Made by a program: the position numbers and the translations under genes. A stretch of 64,000 nucleotides of DNA from Paralichthys olivaceus (lineage: Eukaryota; Chordata; Actinopteri; Pleuronectiformes; Paralichthyidae): the NCBI RefSeq assembly GCF_024713975.1, contig NC_091093.1, forward strand, positions 17,357,501 through 17,421,500. Direction: 5' to 3'. Numbering within the stretch: position 1 is the first letter of the stretch; every line of letters starts with the position of its first letter. Under the pieces are notes generated by a model, which was given only the letters and a program-made list of their open reading frames with translations, ran no database searches and was not told where the DNA came from. This document shows positions 20,701 through 31,195 of this stretch, piece after piece.

Positions 20701-23700
20701 TGAAAGTAAAAAAAACAAGCAAAGCCTCAGCAGAGTCAATGTTATATTGTTAAAATGTATCCAAGACAAGTGCAGATGAATGTGAGCGATGCAGTGCTAA
20801 TCACCTGATCTCTAAGCGCTCATCTGCTGTTGGAGCCCTCTGCCCTAAAGTGAAAAGATGTGGTCCATTACACAGCCCTGGTAATCCTGCCATCAGTGCT
20901 GCTCAGAAGTGACCTAATCCGCACACTCAGAAAGTCTTTTCACCTCAGCTCTGCACTAAAGCTGCAGTAACTCACTGCTCGTGGGATGTATAGAATCTGT
21001 CTCTGTAACCTGAGTTACATCTGTTATTTCAATCATTGGCTATGTGATATCATTACACCATCACAGGACAATGAGAGAAGGTCAAAATAAAAGGTTATTA
21101 CATTTCGTAATGTGCACGTACACAGGGAATGCAGCGTAGCATGGATGATTCAAGTTTATTGTTCACAACGGTGATGCTTTTTTAACCATTCAACAATAGT
21201 GTGTCCAAGCAAACTAAGCAATACACACTGGCTGAAATAAATCCCACAGTATGAATAAGAACATGGTTGTGGTATCGACATCAACATTGTAAACACATAA
21301 AATAATCGGACTAAATTCTTCTCACTTAAAATTAGAATGGCACTGTCCCCTTAAATTCAATCAACTAGCAGCAAATTCATAGATATCAGTTCACTAAAAA
21401 ATGCATTTTTTTCATCAAGATCCATTATTTATTCCCTAAGAAATCAAAGAAAATGTTGAAAACCACCCTGTCACCATGGTACTCTGGATTTGCCGAAACT
21501 AAATGGGTTGTTTCTTGGCCCGCACCTCATCTTTCCACCAAGTTTCGTGGTAATCCATCCTGAAGCTTTTGCTTAATCCTGTTTACAAACCAATAAACAG
21601 ACATAAACACCTTCTGTTTTATTGGAGTAAACTATATGACAACATTATATTGATTATTATTATTATTATGCTTTCTCAGCGGGTTCTCAGGTGTGAGGTG
21701 AGAACTCAGGTGTGTCTCTATGTGGCACACTTATGATGTGATGTGGATGTAAAGTAGACAACGCTTCTTAGGACAATGTCAGTTATTACAAATGTGACCG
21801 GGCAAATTGTGCTTATTTCTATTACCTATGTTAAATATCTAAGTAAAATTCAGTTTTTGATTCTCATTGAATTTAATTGATACAATTGTTTCCAGAGCCA
21901 CAAAGCCACACTATCTTCCTATAACTGATTACTCTGTTTGAAAACCAAAATGGTTTTCAAATTAAGATGAAAAAGCAGAATGTAGTGATATTTTTCTCAA
22001 CTTTGTTGAGGCCACATAAAAACAGAGACAACAAGTTGAAAATTGGTACAACTGATTGGTACAACTGATGCAGTTCTTTTTAAAGCTGCAAGAAAGCAGC
22101 TTTAAAAAGAAACAAAAATGAAGTGGAATTTTATTTCAAGGAGATCACAGTTGCATCAGTCAGCATGTTAACACTGTATATTCACCATGGTTAAAGCACA
22201 AGATGGTAAAAAGCTACTACGGTTAAAGAGAAGAGATCCAAGCAGAAGTTATGCTTTTTCAGGGTCTGTGTAATATCAAACATATCAAAGCAGTTTATTG
22301 GATTAAACATGGAATGATGTTAAATTATATTTGCAAAGCTACACAGATATCCAGAATATGACGTGAAGCCCATCAAGAGTTGTTCTGCTGAATGAAACCC
22401 AGAACCTCTCGTCTTACATCATGTTGTGTTCTGTGTTTTAGGGCTTTCTGGGTTTTACTCAGTAAATGCATCTAGTTTCCTGCCCCGAGCATCTTTATGT
22501 CTTCACTCTCTGTTTTGTGTAATGTTACTCACCTGGTGTGGAGGTTCTGTGGAGGAACCTAGTTTTTTGTCTTCCGCACACTGTCTGCTACTATTAACAC
22601 GGAGTATTGCAGATTCTAGTGGTCTTTTACTCTTTCAAGATTTTTGCATTTAGTCACAGCGTCATAACTGTTTATAGCTGCAAAGTAGTAAAGAGAGAGG
22701 GAGGGGCTGTCATTTGGAAAAGTGAAGTGAATGCATGTTGACTCATCTCCCATCATCTGGACACAAAGACATCAAATGTTTTCAGTGTTAAAGTCATTTA
22801 AATTATATAGAATTGAGTTCTATTTATTTATTTAATAATAACTGTGTTTACAGGAGGTAGTAGTGAGTTTTAAGATATTTCAGATAAGATAAGATTGCTG
22901 CCTCACAACATTAAAACTAGGTTTATTGTTATTGTTTTGATTGAGGTACCCCTAGTGGCCGAAGTTACACATTGTAAGTTTTCAATGGAAACAGAGTTAG
23001 TCATCTGTCTGACGTGACTAAGATTTTCACATTTAACTGGTGTTTACTGTAGCGCAGCGTCCTCGGCCCAGCTGACGACCTTAGTTGCATCATCATTCCC
23101 CTTCTGTCTCTGCCCTCATTCACTGTCATGTTTCTACGGTCCAATATAAAAAATGAAGGCAAAGCCCCCAAAATCAAACAAAAGCTTTGGGCTGCAGACC
23201 TACTGGATTGCTCTTTATTGCCTTTTATTCCTGTTATGCTGTCTGCTCATTGTTAATATTGTCAAAGGGAAATATCATGTCTCATGAGGAGGAGTCTGAA
23301 AGCTCCCACAGACATTTAATATCACATGGTTTCCTGGCAGCGACTTCCATTTCTTCCTGTGGTTGAAGGTTGATTGATGGACGAAGAAAAAGCCAATAAG
23401 AGCAGTAAATATGAAAACAGCTAAACTTTGAAGTTACCGTGAAGCTGATTTCTGTGTATTGTACAGGAATAAATGACATCTAATGGTTTCTCGTAAAGAT
23501 GTTCTGTCTGCTCAGGCGGCCAGGATGAATGTAACAGATAATGGCAGCTTACAGCACATTAAGCAGCTGGATTCAGTGGTTCAACATAATGTGATTTTAT
23601 AGTTGTTTGAGTAAACCTCAAGTTCACATCGTTAAACGAGTCTTCTCATTTATCCCACAGTTTTTAACAAGAACCTGTGTCTTTGTTCTCCTTGTTTCCC

Positions 23701-25343
23701 AGAACATGAGTGATGCCATGGCTGTGTTGCACAAGCTGCAGACCGGTCTGGATGTGAATGTGAAGTTCACGGGGGTGCGAGTCTTCGAGTACACCCCAGA
23801 ATGCATTGTGTTTGATCTGCTGGACATCCCCCTTTACCACGGCTGGCTGGTTGACCCCCAGGTGAGATGGAATCACTTTTCTCCTCAACTCCCTGAAGCC
23901 CATCTTTTGATATTTTTTTTTTGACCTGCTGTCGATCCTCAACACTAAAATCCACTTAGATATGAAATATAAAGCTTGGAATATTTGGTCCAATTTAATG
24001 GTAAAACATTTTCCTCATAGTCACGTAGTCCTGTTCCTGTTTGTATCCAGACTAACTTATCACAAATAAACTAAGCAGAGTAAACATTCGATGTTATGGC
24101 TAATCGCAAACTTCTTGGTAACTGTGGTAACACATACGCTTGTCAGCACTTCAGAATGACTCTCACCAACAAATCAGAAAAGGAAAAGGTTAAAAAAGAG
24201 GCATTAGTTTGACTCGCTGTAGAATTTAGCAGAGATGATATATGTATTTGTATATGTTTCATTTTGAAAGACTTCCCTGACGACTCCTAGCAGATGGATT
24301 GTGTAAATGTATTTGTTTAGTTTTGAATTCAGTTTTATCTAATACCACAAAATGAAAAGGTTAATATTCCAGAGTTTGGTTGAACCATTGCACAAAGGAA
24401 TCCGGTTTACACAGTGGATAGTATAGTATATATACCTGTAGTATAAACCCCCTTGTTGTTTTCTCTCTGTTCTAAATTTTGAATTGATCTTCAGTGGTGC
24501 TCAGTAAAACAACACCACAGTTTGGTGAATGTTCTTCACAGCTTTATATCTATGTTTGCAGATGCATGACATTGTCAAGGCAGTGGGCAACTGCAGCTAC
24601 AACCAGCTGGTGGAGAAGATAATATCCTGCAAACAGTCTGACAACAGCGAGCTGGCAGGTGAAGGTGGGCGCTCTCTCTTCACTCCTACTACTTTCTTTT
24701 GACCTGTCTGACTTTTAAATTACTCACTCATTGGTCCGTCCAGTGCAAACACATTCTTCACCAGGTTCAAATCAAACCAGGACACTCATCAAAATGACCT
24801 ACTTCCACAGCTCACACTTTTCTTACCAGCTGTCAGAAACTTCTCAAGTAAATATTTGCTTATTCAACACTGAGTTTCCTGAGTGGTTGTTGGCCGAGCT
24901 GCAGCCAGGTCAACACATCAACATCTTGGTCAATGGTGATATTTATGTGGAAGATTCCCTTCTTTTCTACTCAGCTTCTCCATTTGCAGGATGGGAAATC
25001 CTTTCAGCACTTCCTGTAAGTGGTTTGCTGCCGGTGCCACTGGTCACTGCTTAAATCTGTGGATATAACTCTTTGAAGACAAATCGGACGCTGGTCTGCC
25101 TCACACATGTCGCTCATGTGTCCCTCAGCCTATACTGGGTTCACTACAGGGAGCAGAGACTCACACTGTTCAAACAGACGACAGACATTACAGCAGTTTT
25201 TCTACTATATGCTTTCAGAATAGTTTCATGAATTAGTGTTTGATTGCATGCAAGCACTAAAGTCATTAGATGGAGTAAAATATTCAAGTAAGCTTCCAAG
25301 TTTCTGCATTTCAAAATCAAGCATTAATTCAGTTTCTCCTTCT

Positions 25344-25399
<56 letters not shown>

Positions 25400-25416
25400 C
25401 CTCTCTCCCTCTCTCC

Positions 25417-25490
<74 letters not shown>

Positions 25491-27652
25491 CTAGGCATCG
25501 TAGCAGAGCAGTTCCTGAGCAGCACAGCCACTCAGCTGACGTACCACGGCCTATGTGAGCTCACATCCACTGTACAGGAGGGAGAGCTCTGCGTCTTTTT
25601 CAGGAACAACCACTTCAGCACCATGATCAAATACAAGGTAGACACTAAAGTCATTGTTGGCATTGTTAGGGCAATACATTAAAATTCCTGTGCGGAGCGT
25701 AACAGAAATCGCCACAGCTTAAATGAGGAGTACATGTTACATCAGTGACATGGATCATGAGGCCCTTAAACCTTTATAGAACAGTTATTGCTTTTTGCTC
25801 GAGAAATAACCAGCAAGTGAAATTAGATTTCTATTTCTCTCCATATGCTCATTACAATTATCAGCAAATCCACCTGTGTGTAATTCCATGTGAAATCACT
25901 TTTAGGCCGCACCATCACAAATCTAATTGAAAATAGACTTGCTGATATGGTCACATGAGAAAGTTATGGATACAAAATTGTATGTGTCTAAAACCGTTTC
26001 CGGGCAGGACCTGTGGGTAAAATCCAGAGAAATGACTACGACAATGTCTATCCACAGTTTGCCTTTCACACATGCACAAAACAGCAGGTTCTATCATTTC
26101 AAAGCTTTTTTCCAGCTCCATATTTATCCCAACAGTAGTATGAGTGATTATAAGAGTTTAAGTTGAATAAAAAAATGTCATCCCTTCAGGACTTTTGAGC
26201 TTTAGTTTTTGAGTCGTTGCTGAGAAATCCTTACTGATATCACTAAATCCTGTTGTTGAACAGCCCTTAGTGATCGGTGTAGTCAGATACATTCAAAATA
26301 ATAATGCACTACTCGGTTGATGGCTCTCAGGTCATAATGTGTTAAAAGAAATAGAGCATGAGTGGTATTGTAATTTTTAAGCTTAATGACCCATTTATAA
26401 ACATAATAGTGTCACTTTAATAGCGTGTCAGCTAAATAAATTTGTATTGTGTTTCAGTATTTTGAATTATTATCTACAGATAGATTCAGAAAAATATTTG
26501 TAATATTTCTAAGTGTTAGCATCTGCCCTCCTCTCAGTTTCCTCAACCTTTCTGCTGAAGCTCATTAGTACTTTTCAATATTGTTCACCACACAGACTTT
26601 TTTTTTTTATCTCGAAACAGTGAATGCTCCGTATTTATGTGTGACCGATATATAAGCTATTAGATCATTCTCATTCCCATTCAGTGCGTCCCATCTGGAA
26701 CGGCCCACAGCTGGCTCACCATTTCACTGCAGCTGGAACAGACCTTTCCTGTTGACCACAGGAGGGGAAGTGAAGTCTGCACACTACCCTTTTTAATCAT
26801 ACACCATCCTTGCCAATACAAGCAAAGCTGTGTGTGTTACCTATAACCTCAGCCTCGGCCTTGGCTCTCTTGTAATCACTCATCTGCGGACTTCTACATG
26901 AACACATATAGTCACACATGATAAACAGCCATATGCAGGTTGCGTGGGTGTGTACTAACTGTCTGTATGGAGTGTTACACTGATAAGATATGTGTATGTG
27001 TTTTCCCCCCAGGGCCAGCTGTACCTCCTGGTTACAGATCAAGGTTTCCTGACAGAGGAGAAGGTCGTCTGGGAGAGTCTGCACAATGTCGACGGAGATG
27101 GCAACTTCTGTGACTCCGAGTTCCGGTTGCGGCCGCCCTCCGACCCAGAGACGGTGTACCGCGGCCAGCAAGATCAGATAGACCAGGTCTGAGCACTGAC
27201 GCAGGCAAGACTAGCAGAACCAAGCAATTATCTACCACCACATCTTGATATGCTTATTTTTTGATGTGCTTTCCTCGCCATCAGAGGACCACAAAAGCAA
27301 AGAGAGAATGCAGGACCAGCTTTGCCTCACTGTACTTTCTTTAAGCATGTGTGGAACAGAAAAGAAAAAGAAACAAAAACTGATATTAGACAAAAACCTA
27401 GAAAACACCAGAAAGCCACACAATCATAGAAGGGAGGGATTACAGGGAAAAATCAATTGTGCAACATCCGAGGCTAAAAAAAATGAAGGTTCTTAAATAA
27501 TAAATGTGTAATGCCTCCTTACACCAATCTGCCAAGTCCAAGTCCCTCCTTTCATTCTGATCCGTGCTTTGCTGTATAACTACACAGGCCCCGAAGCAAT
27601 GCAGCAGGGTTATGTCTCCTATACATTTTTATTTCAACTCACTGCTGTTTGC

Positions 27653-27691
<39 letters not shown>

Positions 27692-29794
27692 CTGGACCTG
27701 AGCATGGGGGCTATTATTTTTCTTATTTTCTGTGCTTACTCGGGCTCAGCCCTCAGTATCTACAAGATAAAGCGTGGTGAGAAAAAAGTTTTCAGGCAAT
27801 TCATGTACTCATAATCACTTCAGTTAAATTGGAGAGAACGTGTAATTCCACGTGGGGAAATTGGGTCTGAATATAATACAATGAAGAACATTTCCTAAAT
27901 GGAACCACTAAAAATAGGAATATAAGTGAAAATGAATAACAACAGACACAGTTCGGTCATTCAGTCAATAAGCAAAGAACTGTGGTTGTGGATAGTTGAT
28001 TGGTCCGTGCTGTTTAGGCTGAGGAATGACTAAGTTGCATAATCAGAACGCGGCATCAAAATGACAGCTGTGCTCCGAAATGATCAAGTCTCTCATTGTG
28101 TGTTTGTATCAGGATTATCTAATGGCGCTGTCACTGCAGCAGGAGCAGCAAAGCCAGGACCTACAGTGGGAGCAGCTCCCTGAGGGCATCAGTGACCTCG
28201 AGCTGGCGAAGAAGCTTCAGGAGGAAGAAGACCGACGAGCCTCCCAGTACTACCAGGAGCAGGAGCAGGAGCAGGCGGCGGCAGCGGCACAGGTGGGGAG
28301 GGAGGGATTGAGGGAGATGGAAGCAGATGGGAGAGGGAGGAGAAGTAGGAGTTTGAACAAATGTGGGTCATTTAATGTAGTAAGAGACAGATGGATCACT
28401 GCATCAGAGAGTTTGAGCGATAAAGGAGGAGCTGAGCATGAAAAGGGACAGCGGCACCTCCTTCTTTCTTCTAACGCTGCCTCCGTTCATGTCTGTAGAG
28501 CTGCCTAGGTGCTGAGGAAAGTCATTACACTCCCAGATATTCAGAGGCAAGAAAAATGATCCTCGCATATGTTCAGAACTGTTCATCTCATCGCCTTCAC
28601 ACCTGGCATTATTAAGGGCCCGGGGAGGTGTGGTGTCGAATTTGGTGCCAATTGGAAACACGATACATTCATAAACTTTAAATATACCATGAACAGCGCT
28701 CTGTAGCAGTGGCCTGGACTCATGAACTTAAGTGATGAGCTCCACTGAAACAGGCGAACAGCTCTTTGTGCAGCAGCAGTGGTGCAGCTTCAGGGTTCTG
28801 TGGACAGAGTCCAGCACGAGGGCTTTTCAGTTTCTGCCGGTCACTTTTAGTTTCAGACAGAAGCTACAGGCACACAGCCCATTTGAAACAGGCCTGTTTA
28901 GAAGGGGTGCTGCACTAGTCTTCAGTAATTTGGGATTCATTTATTTTCCCCTCAATGGTGGTGAGTTATCCAGGCCCAGAGGCAGCAGAGCAGCTTGGTG
29001 TGCCCCATGTGTACTGCTGCATGTTCATCATAAACAACTCAGACACAGCTTCATCAGTCCCCAAAACATTTTTCCAGTAACACTATAGCAGGTGTGCAGT
29101 GAATGTTTCATTAAAGGGGGGCGGTGGCTTCCTCCGTCGTGTCTTGTCATGAACACTTTGCTCCATTTTGCAACCATGACTTGTGTTGTGGTGACTCATG
29201 AACCAGCTCTAATGATTCCTTCGAGCCTTCAGCTGTTGCTGCTCTGGACCTTATTTTTACCTCACTGATCATTCTGCATGGTGTCATCTAATTATCTAAT
29301 TGGGCGTTCACTTCCAAAGGGAGCAACCACAGAACTAAATCATCTTCCTTCTTTAAACAGTTTGTCCAACGGTAGACTGATGAAAATCTAAACTCCTTGA
29401 GATGACTTTGTGATCATTTCCAGCTTAATGCAGAAAAGTTCTTGATCGTGTTTCTTCAAATTTCTCTTTTTTGTGAGGAATCATTCATTTCAGCAGATGC
29501 TTTTTGTGGGTGTGCCTATTAATCCAAGTAGCTCTAACACACTCATTATAACAAGCACATATCTATATATTTATACACTTTTGCTCTTCAATCCATTTTG
29601 TGCAACAGGGCCAGCAGGAGGCTGCGGAGGGAGACGAGGCGGACAGAGGAGGTGCAGGGGCAGGTGGTTCGGCAGCCGGTGCCGGGACGGCAGCAGCGGC
29701 CGGAGCCACGCCCAGTCCGGGAAAGCAGTCCTCAAGTGGGGAGCGCAAAACCAAGAAAGAAGCGAAGGATAAAGACAAATGTGTTATTTTGTAA
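13914..29794 (+). CDS. mindy2: MINDY2 (FAM63B), K48-selective deubiquitinase, complete
   Basis: MINDY2 is a cysteine deubiquitinase that trims K48-linked chains. Nine exons join in phase: 13914-14792, 15217-15274, 17419-17483, 23703-23861, 24562-24664, 25495-25637, 27013-27186, 28113-28292 and 29609-29794. They give 648 codons; I recall the human protein as about 620. Residues 1-250 are Ser/Gly/Ala-rich and poorly conserved. The catalytic core opens at IYHIKWIKW. Gln273 and Cys279 lie in TQNENGPCPLLA, and His461 lies in RNNHFSTM. The Cys-His spacing of 182 equals that recalled for MINDY1 (C137/H319). Ubiquitin-binding MIU-like helices follow at about 528-540 and 555-574. The C-terminus CVIL fits a CAAX prenylation box. 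The start codon opens the long GC-rich exon 1, just after an in-frame stop. Confidence 0.96.
14793..15216 (+). other. mindy2: MINDY2 intron 1
   Basis: A 424-bp intron with canonical ends. Nothing else is seen in it. Confidence 0.85.
15217..15274 (+). CDS. mindy2: MINDY2 coding exon 2
   Basis: 58 bases between TTGCAG and GTAAGT. It encodes VKMPPMMEIITAEQLMEYL and ends in phase 1. Confidence 0.95.
15275..17418 (+). other. mindy2: MINDY2 intron 2
   Basis: A 2.1-kb intron. It contains one copy of the dispersed repeat family A (about 16545-16745). No coding exon is seen. Confidence 0.8.
16545..16745 (+). repeat. Dispersed repeat family A, copy 1
   Basis: It shares with the copies at 19.3 and 21.4 kb the ordered phrases TCATCAAGGTCTATGAATTA, GTTGAGAAATG, TGGGTTACTTCCTGACCCAT and CCTTCCACCAAATTACGTGG. 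It is noncoding and looks like a common teleost interspersed repeat. Confidence 0.75.
17419..17483 (+). CDS. mindy2: MINDY2 coding exon 3
   Basis: 65 bases between CTGTAG and GTAAGA. It encodes GDYILETKPKEISEAQRLNY and EQ, and restores phase 0. Confidence 0.95.
19192..19525 (+). repeat. Dispersed repeat family A, copy 2 (longest)
   Basis: It begins GAATGGCTCTCAGTAGAACG and continues through CCTCTGCCAAGGCC, GAAAATGTTGAAAAACGCTC, AATGGGTTCCTCCCTGACCC and GGAAATCCATTCGGCC. It ends in a run of AACAAACAT-type units. The structure is SINE- or LINE-tail-like. Confidence 0.8.
19692..19800 (+). repeat. Teleost dispersed repeat (GGCGCTTTTCTAGTC type)
   Basis: It carries TTTATATGGCGCTTTTCTAG, then ACTCAAAGCGCTTTACAGTA and TTCACCCACACACATTCATA. 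I recognise this order from many fish loci. The class is unknown to me. Confidence 0.65.
21335..21616 (+). repeat. Dispersed repeat family A, copy 3
   Basis: It shares CATAGATATCAGTTC, TCATCAAGATCCATTATTTA, GAAAATGTTGAAAACCACCC and TTTCCACCAAGTTTCGTGG with copy 2. It lies in the same intron and orientation. Confidence 0.8.
22074..22111. repeat. Perfect hairpin, 16-bp stem and 6-base loop
   Basis: TTCTTTTTAAAGCTGC at 22074-22089 is the exact complement of 22096-22111, with AAGAAA between. A tandem duplication of TTGGTACAACTGA lies just upstream. There is no T-run or gene context that would make it a terminator. Its role is unknown. Confidence 0.85.
23703..23861 (+). CDS. mindy2: MINDY2 coding exon 4
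   Basis: 159 bases (53 codons), phase 0 at both ends. It encodes the core segment with LQTGLDVNVKFTGV and PLYHGWLVDPQ. Confidence 0.96.
24562..24664 (+). CDS. mindy2: MINDY2 coding exon 5
   Basis: 103 bases starting at ATGCATGACATTGTC. The donor is GAAG|GTGGGC. An in-frame alternative donor, CAG|GTGAAG, lies 6 bases earlier and would drop two residues (Gly-Glu). The later donor was chosen because it keeps the SEG-type spacing recalled for other MINDY2 proteins. Confidence 0.9.
25348..25486. repeat. (CT)n microsatellite serving as a polypyrimidine tract
   Basis: About 139 bases of CT units with a central CCCTCTCTCC-type variant block. It ends only 8 bases before the exon 6 start, so it occupies the polypyrimidine position of that splice acceptor. 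Confidence 0.95.
25495..25637 (+). CDS. mindy2: MINDY2 coding exon 6 (catalytic His)
   Basis: 143 bases. It encodes AEQFLSSTATQLTYHGL, the EGELCVFFRNNHFSTM block with catalytic His461, and ends at IKYK. Its acceptor CATCCTAG sits at the end of a roughly 140-bp (CT)n tract. Confidence 0.96.
25638..27012 (+). other. mindy2: MINDY2 intron 6
   Basis: A 1.4-kb AT-rich intron ending in a CCCCCCAG acceptor. I see no other feature. Confidence 0.8.
27013..27186 (+). CDS. mindy2: MINDY2 coding exon 7
   Basis: 174 bases (58 codons), phase 0. It encodes GQLYLLVTDQGFL and the VDGDGNFCDSEFRLRP block. Its donor is GTCTGA, a weak match to consensus. Reading into the intron meets a stop after a single codon (GTC TGA). 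Confidence 0.93.
27187..28112 (+). other. mindy2: MINDY2 intron 7
   Basis: A 0.9-kb intron with a short CA array at about 27655-27689. Because of the GTCTGA donor, retention would end the protein at once. Confidence 0.75.
27655..27689. repeat. (AC)n microsatellite
   Basis: About 17 AC units in MINDY2 intron 7. Confidence 0.95.
28113..28292 (+). CDS. mindy2: MINDY2 coding exon 8 (MIU-like ubiquitin-binding helices)
   Basis: 180 bases, phase 0. It encodes DYLMALSLQQEQQ and DLELAKKLQEEEDRRASQYY, which fit tandem MIU ubiquitin-binding helices, followed by a Gln/Glu/Ala run. Confidence 0.95.
28293..29608 (+). other. mindy2: MINDY2 intron 8
   Basis: A 1.3-kb intron. A stretch near 28758-28830 resembles 3471-3540 in ADAM10 intron 2 and may be a dispersed repeat. 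No coding exon is seen. Confidence 0.75.
29609..29794 (+). CDS. mindy2: MINDY2 coding exon 9 (C-terminus, CVIL)
   Basis: 61 codons and a TAA stop, after a GCAACAG acceptor. It encodes a Gly/Ala-rich linker, then a Lys-rich stretch ending KDKDKCVIL. The last four residues fit a CAAX box with Leu at the end, suggesting geranylgeranylation. Confidence 0.93.
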   Translation, partial: GQQEAAEGDEADRGGAGAGGSAAGAGTAAAAGATPSPGKQSSSGERKTKKEAKDKDKCVIL

Positions 29795-30368
29795 CATACA
29801 GCGTGTCTGTGTGAGTGTGTGTTTTGTGCATTTGCTAATCTGTGAGGAAAGGGACAGCATTTGTTTCTCCGTGGACTGGACACACAACTCGGAGCCCCAC
29901 TGGATGACAAACAAGGGAAGGAGACAATTTAGGAGAGACTAAGAGGATTCGCTGTTCCCAAACCACTGGTGCCTGCTATCCTCTAAACCTAGACATCAGA
30001 GGAAGGGACACGACAACAACAACTACCCCTTATCTTTCATAGAGTCGGCCAAACTTTGTTACAAGTTGCACAGTGCACTATATTTGTGATGTGGGGTCAA
30101 ATTTATCTGGGTTGGTATATTTTATAGCAAAAATATATAATCTAAAGAAACACAATGTTATGCTTTCACCATAATCTTTTCCAAAAAAAATCCATCATTC
30201 ATGTCACTAATTTTTCATTTTTGCAGCTTATAAGCTTTTTTTTTGTACTTATCAATATTTACAAAACGTTTTGTAGACGAAACCACATGTTTTAGTTTTT
30301 TGTAAGTTTACTCTCGATGCCAAGATTCACATTTTATTTATGTCTCTGTAACACAAAGCTTTTGGGAG

Positions 30369-30370
<2 letters not shown>

Positions 30371-30405
<35 letters not shown>
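30371..30405. repeat. Homopolymer T run (35 bases)
   Basis: A pure T run in the inferred MINDY2 3'UTR. It could be the tail of a minus-strand retroposed insertion or simple slippage. I cannot see a body that would decide this. Confidence 0.9.
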
Positions 30406-30406
<1 letters not shown>

Positions 30407-30929
30407 TCTTTGAGCTGAAAGGGATTTTTTTTGTTGATAATATTGCCTGTTGGAAATAACGGTGACACTGTTTGTGCCCCCTCTGAAACACTATGGAAAC
30501 ACTCAATACCAGATAGCTGCCAGATACTGTAGCTTCACGACAATACTCATCACAGCTTGCCCTGTTCAGATTTGCCTTAACAGAGAGTGGCAGTGTCGTA
30601 TCCTGCTCTGTTTGAATGTGTATTTGTTTCCATGTGTGTGGTTTGTACAATACATGTGTGCTACGTGGTATAGCTGCGTGCGGTTTGCATGTGTCATTTA
30701 ATTGGAAATAGCCAAACTCTGTGTTAGTTAAGCTGCAAATTTGGGACATTTGATGTCTGTTGTGTTGTGATACTGTGTTACACATGCAAAAAAAAAGTTT
30801 GGGTCAAATTTAGTTTGAAGCTGATGCTCCTGTGAGACACAACGAGCTGTTGGCAGATTAGGTTTGTATGAGATTCCACCCAGTTTGGAGTGTGTGGTGG
30901 TTCTGAACGACCCTTTTCTTTCTCACAGT

Positions 30930-31195
30930 CACACACAGTGTGTGTGTGCGCATGTGTGTGTGTTCCTGTACTTCTATCTTTCTGAGGACCATTTTAAACA
31001 TAGACCCTACAGAGTGTGGACGTTTTTGGAACGTGAGGACATTTTGACTGGTCCTCACACATTAAGACTTGGTTTTAGTATTGGGGTTAAAATTGGGTTT
31101 AGATTGGATCATTTAGTTTGGATGGTAAAGTTGAAGGGAATGTTTAATGTCAGTGAGTGTCCTCACTAAGGTAGAAGTACAAACGTGTGTGCGGC
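30930..31195 (+). repeat. Teleost dispersed repeat flanked by GT-rich sequence
   Basis: It carries GAGGACATTTTGACTGGTCC, then degenerate TTAGGG-like units (TTGGTTTTAGTATTGGGGTT and GGGTTTAG). It then reads TCAGTGAGTGTCCTCACTAA and AGAAGTACAAACGTGTGTG. I recall this as a common teleost interspersed repeat. It would be transcribed in the mindy2 3'UTR. Confidence 0.7.

Larger units (their letters stand above)
17484..23702 (+). other. mindy2: MINDY2 intron 3 (6.2 kb)
   Basis: The largest mindy2 intron. It holds interrupted GT repeats near 18068-18135, family A repeats at about 19192-19525 and 21335-21616, another teleost repeat at about 19692-19800 and a perfect hairpin at 22074-22111. No conserved exon was found. 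Confidence 0.8.
23862..25494 (+). other. mindy2: MINDY2 introns 4 and 5 (with exon 5 between)
   Basis: Intron 4 is 23862-24561 and intron 5 is 24665-25494. Apart from exon 5 and the (CT)n tract at the end of intron 5, I see nothing in them. The open frame at 24731-25054 lacks any recognisable family. Confidence 0.75.

Noticed and set aside
22074..22111. Intrinsic terminator
   Set aside because: This is a eukaryotic intron with no T-run context or gene end. It is reported as a hairpin only.
25226..25531. Arg-Glu rich minus-strand frame
   Set aside because: It is the complement of the CT array. Only the plus-strand exon 6 downstream is real.
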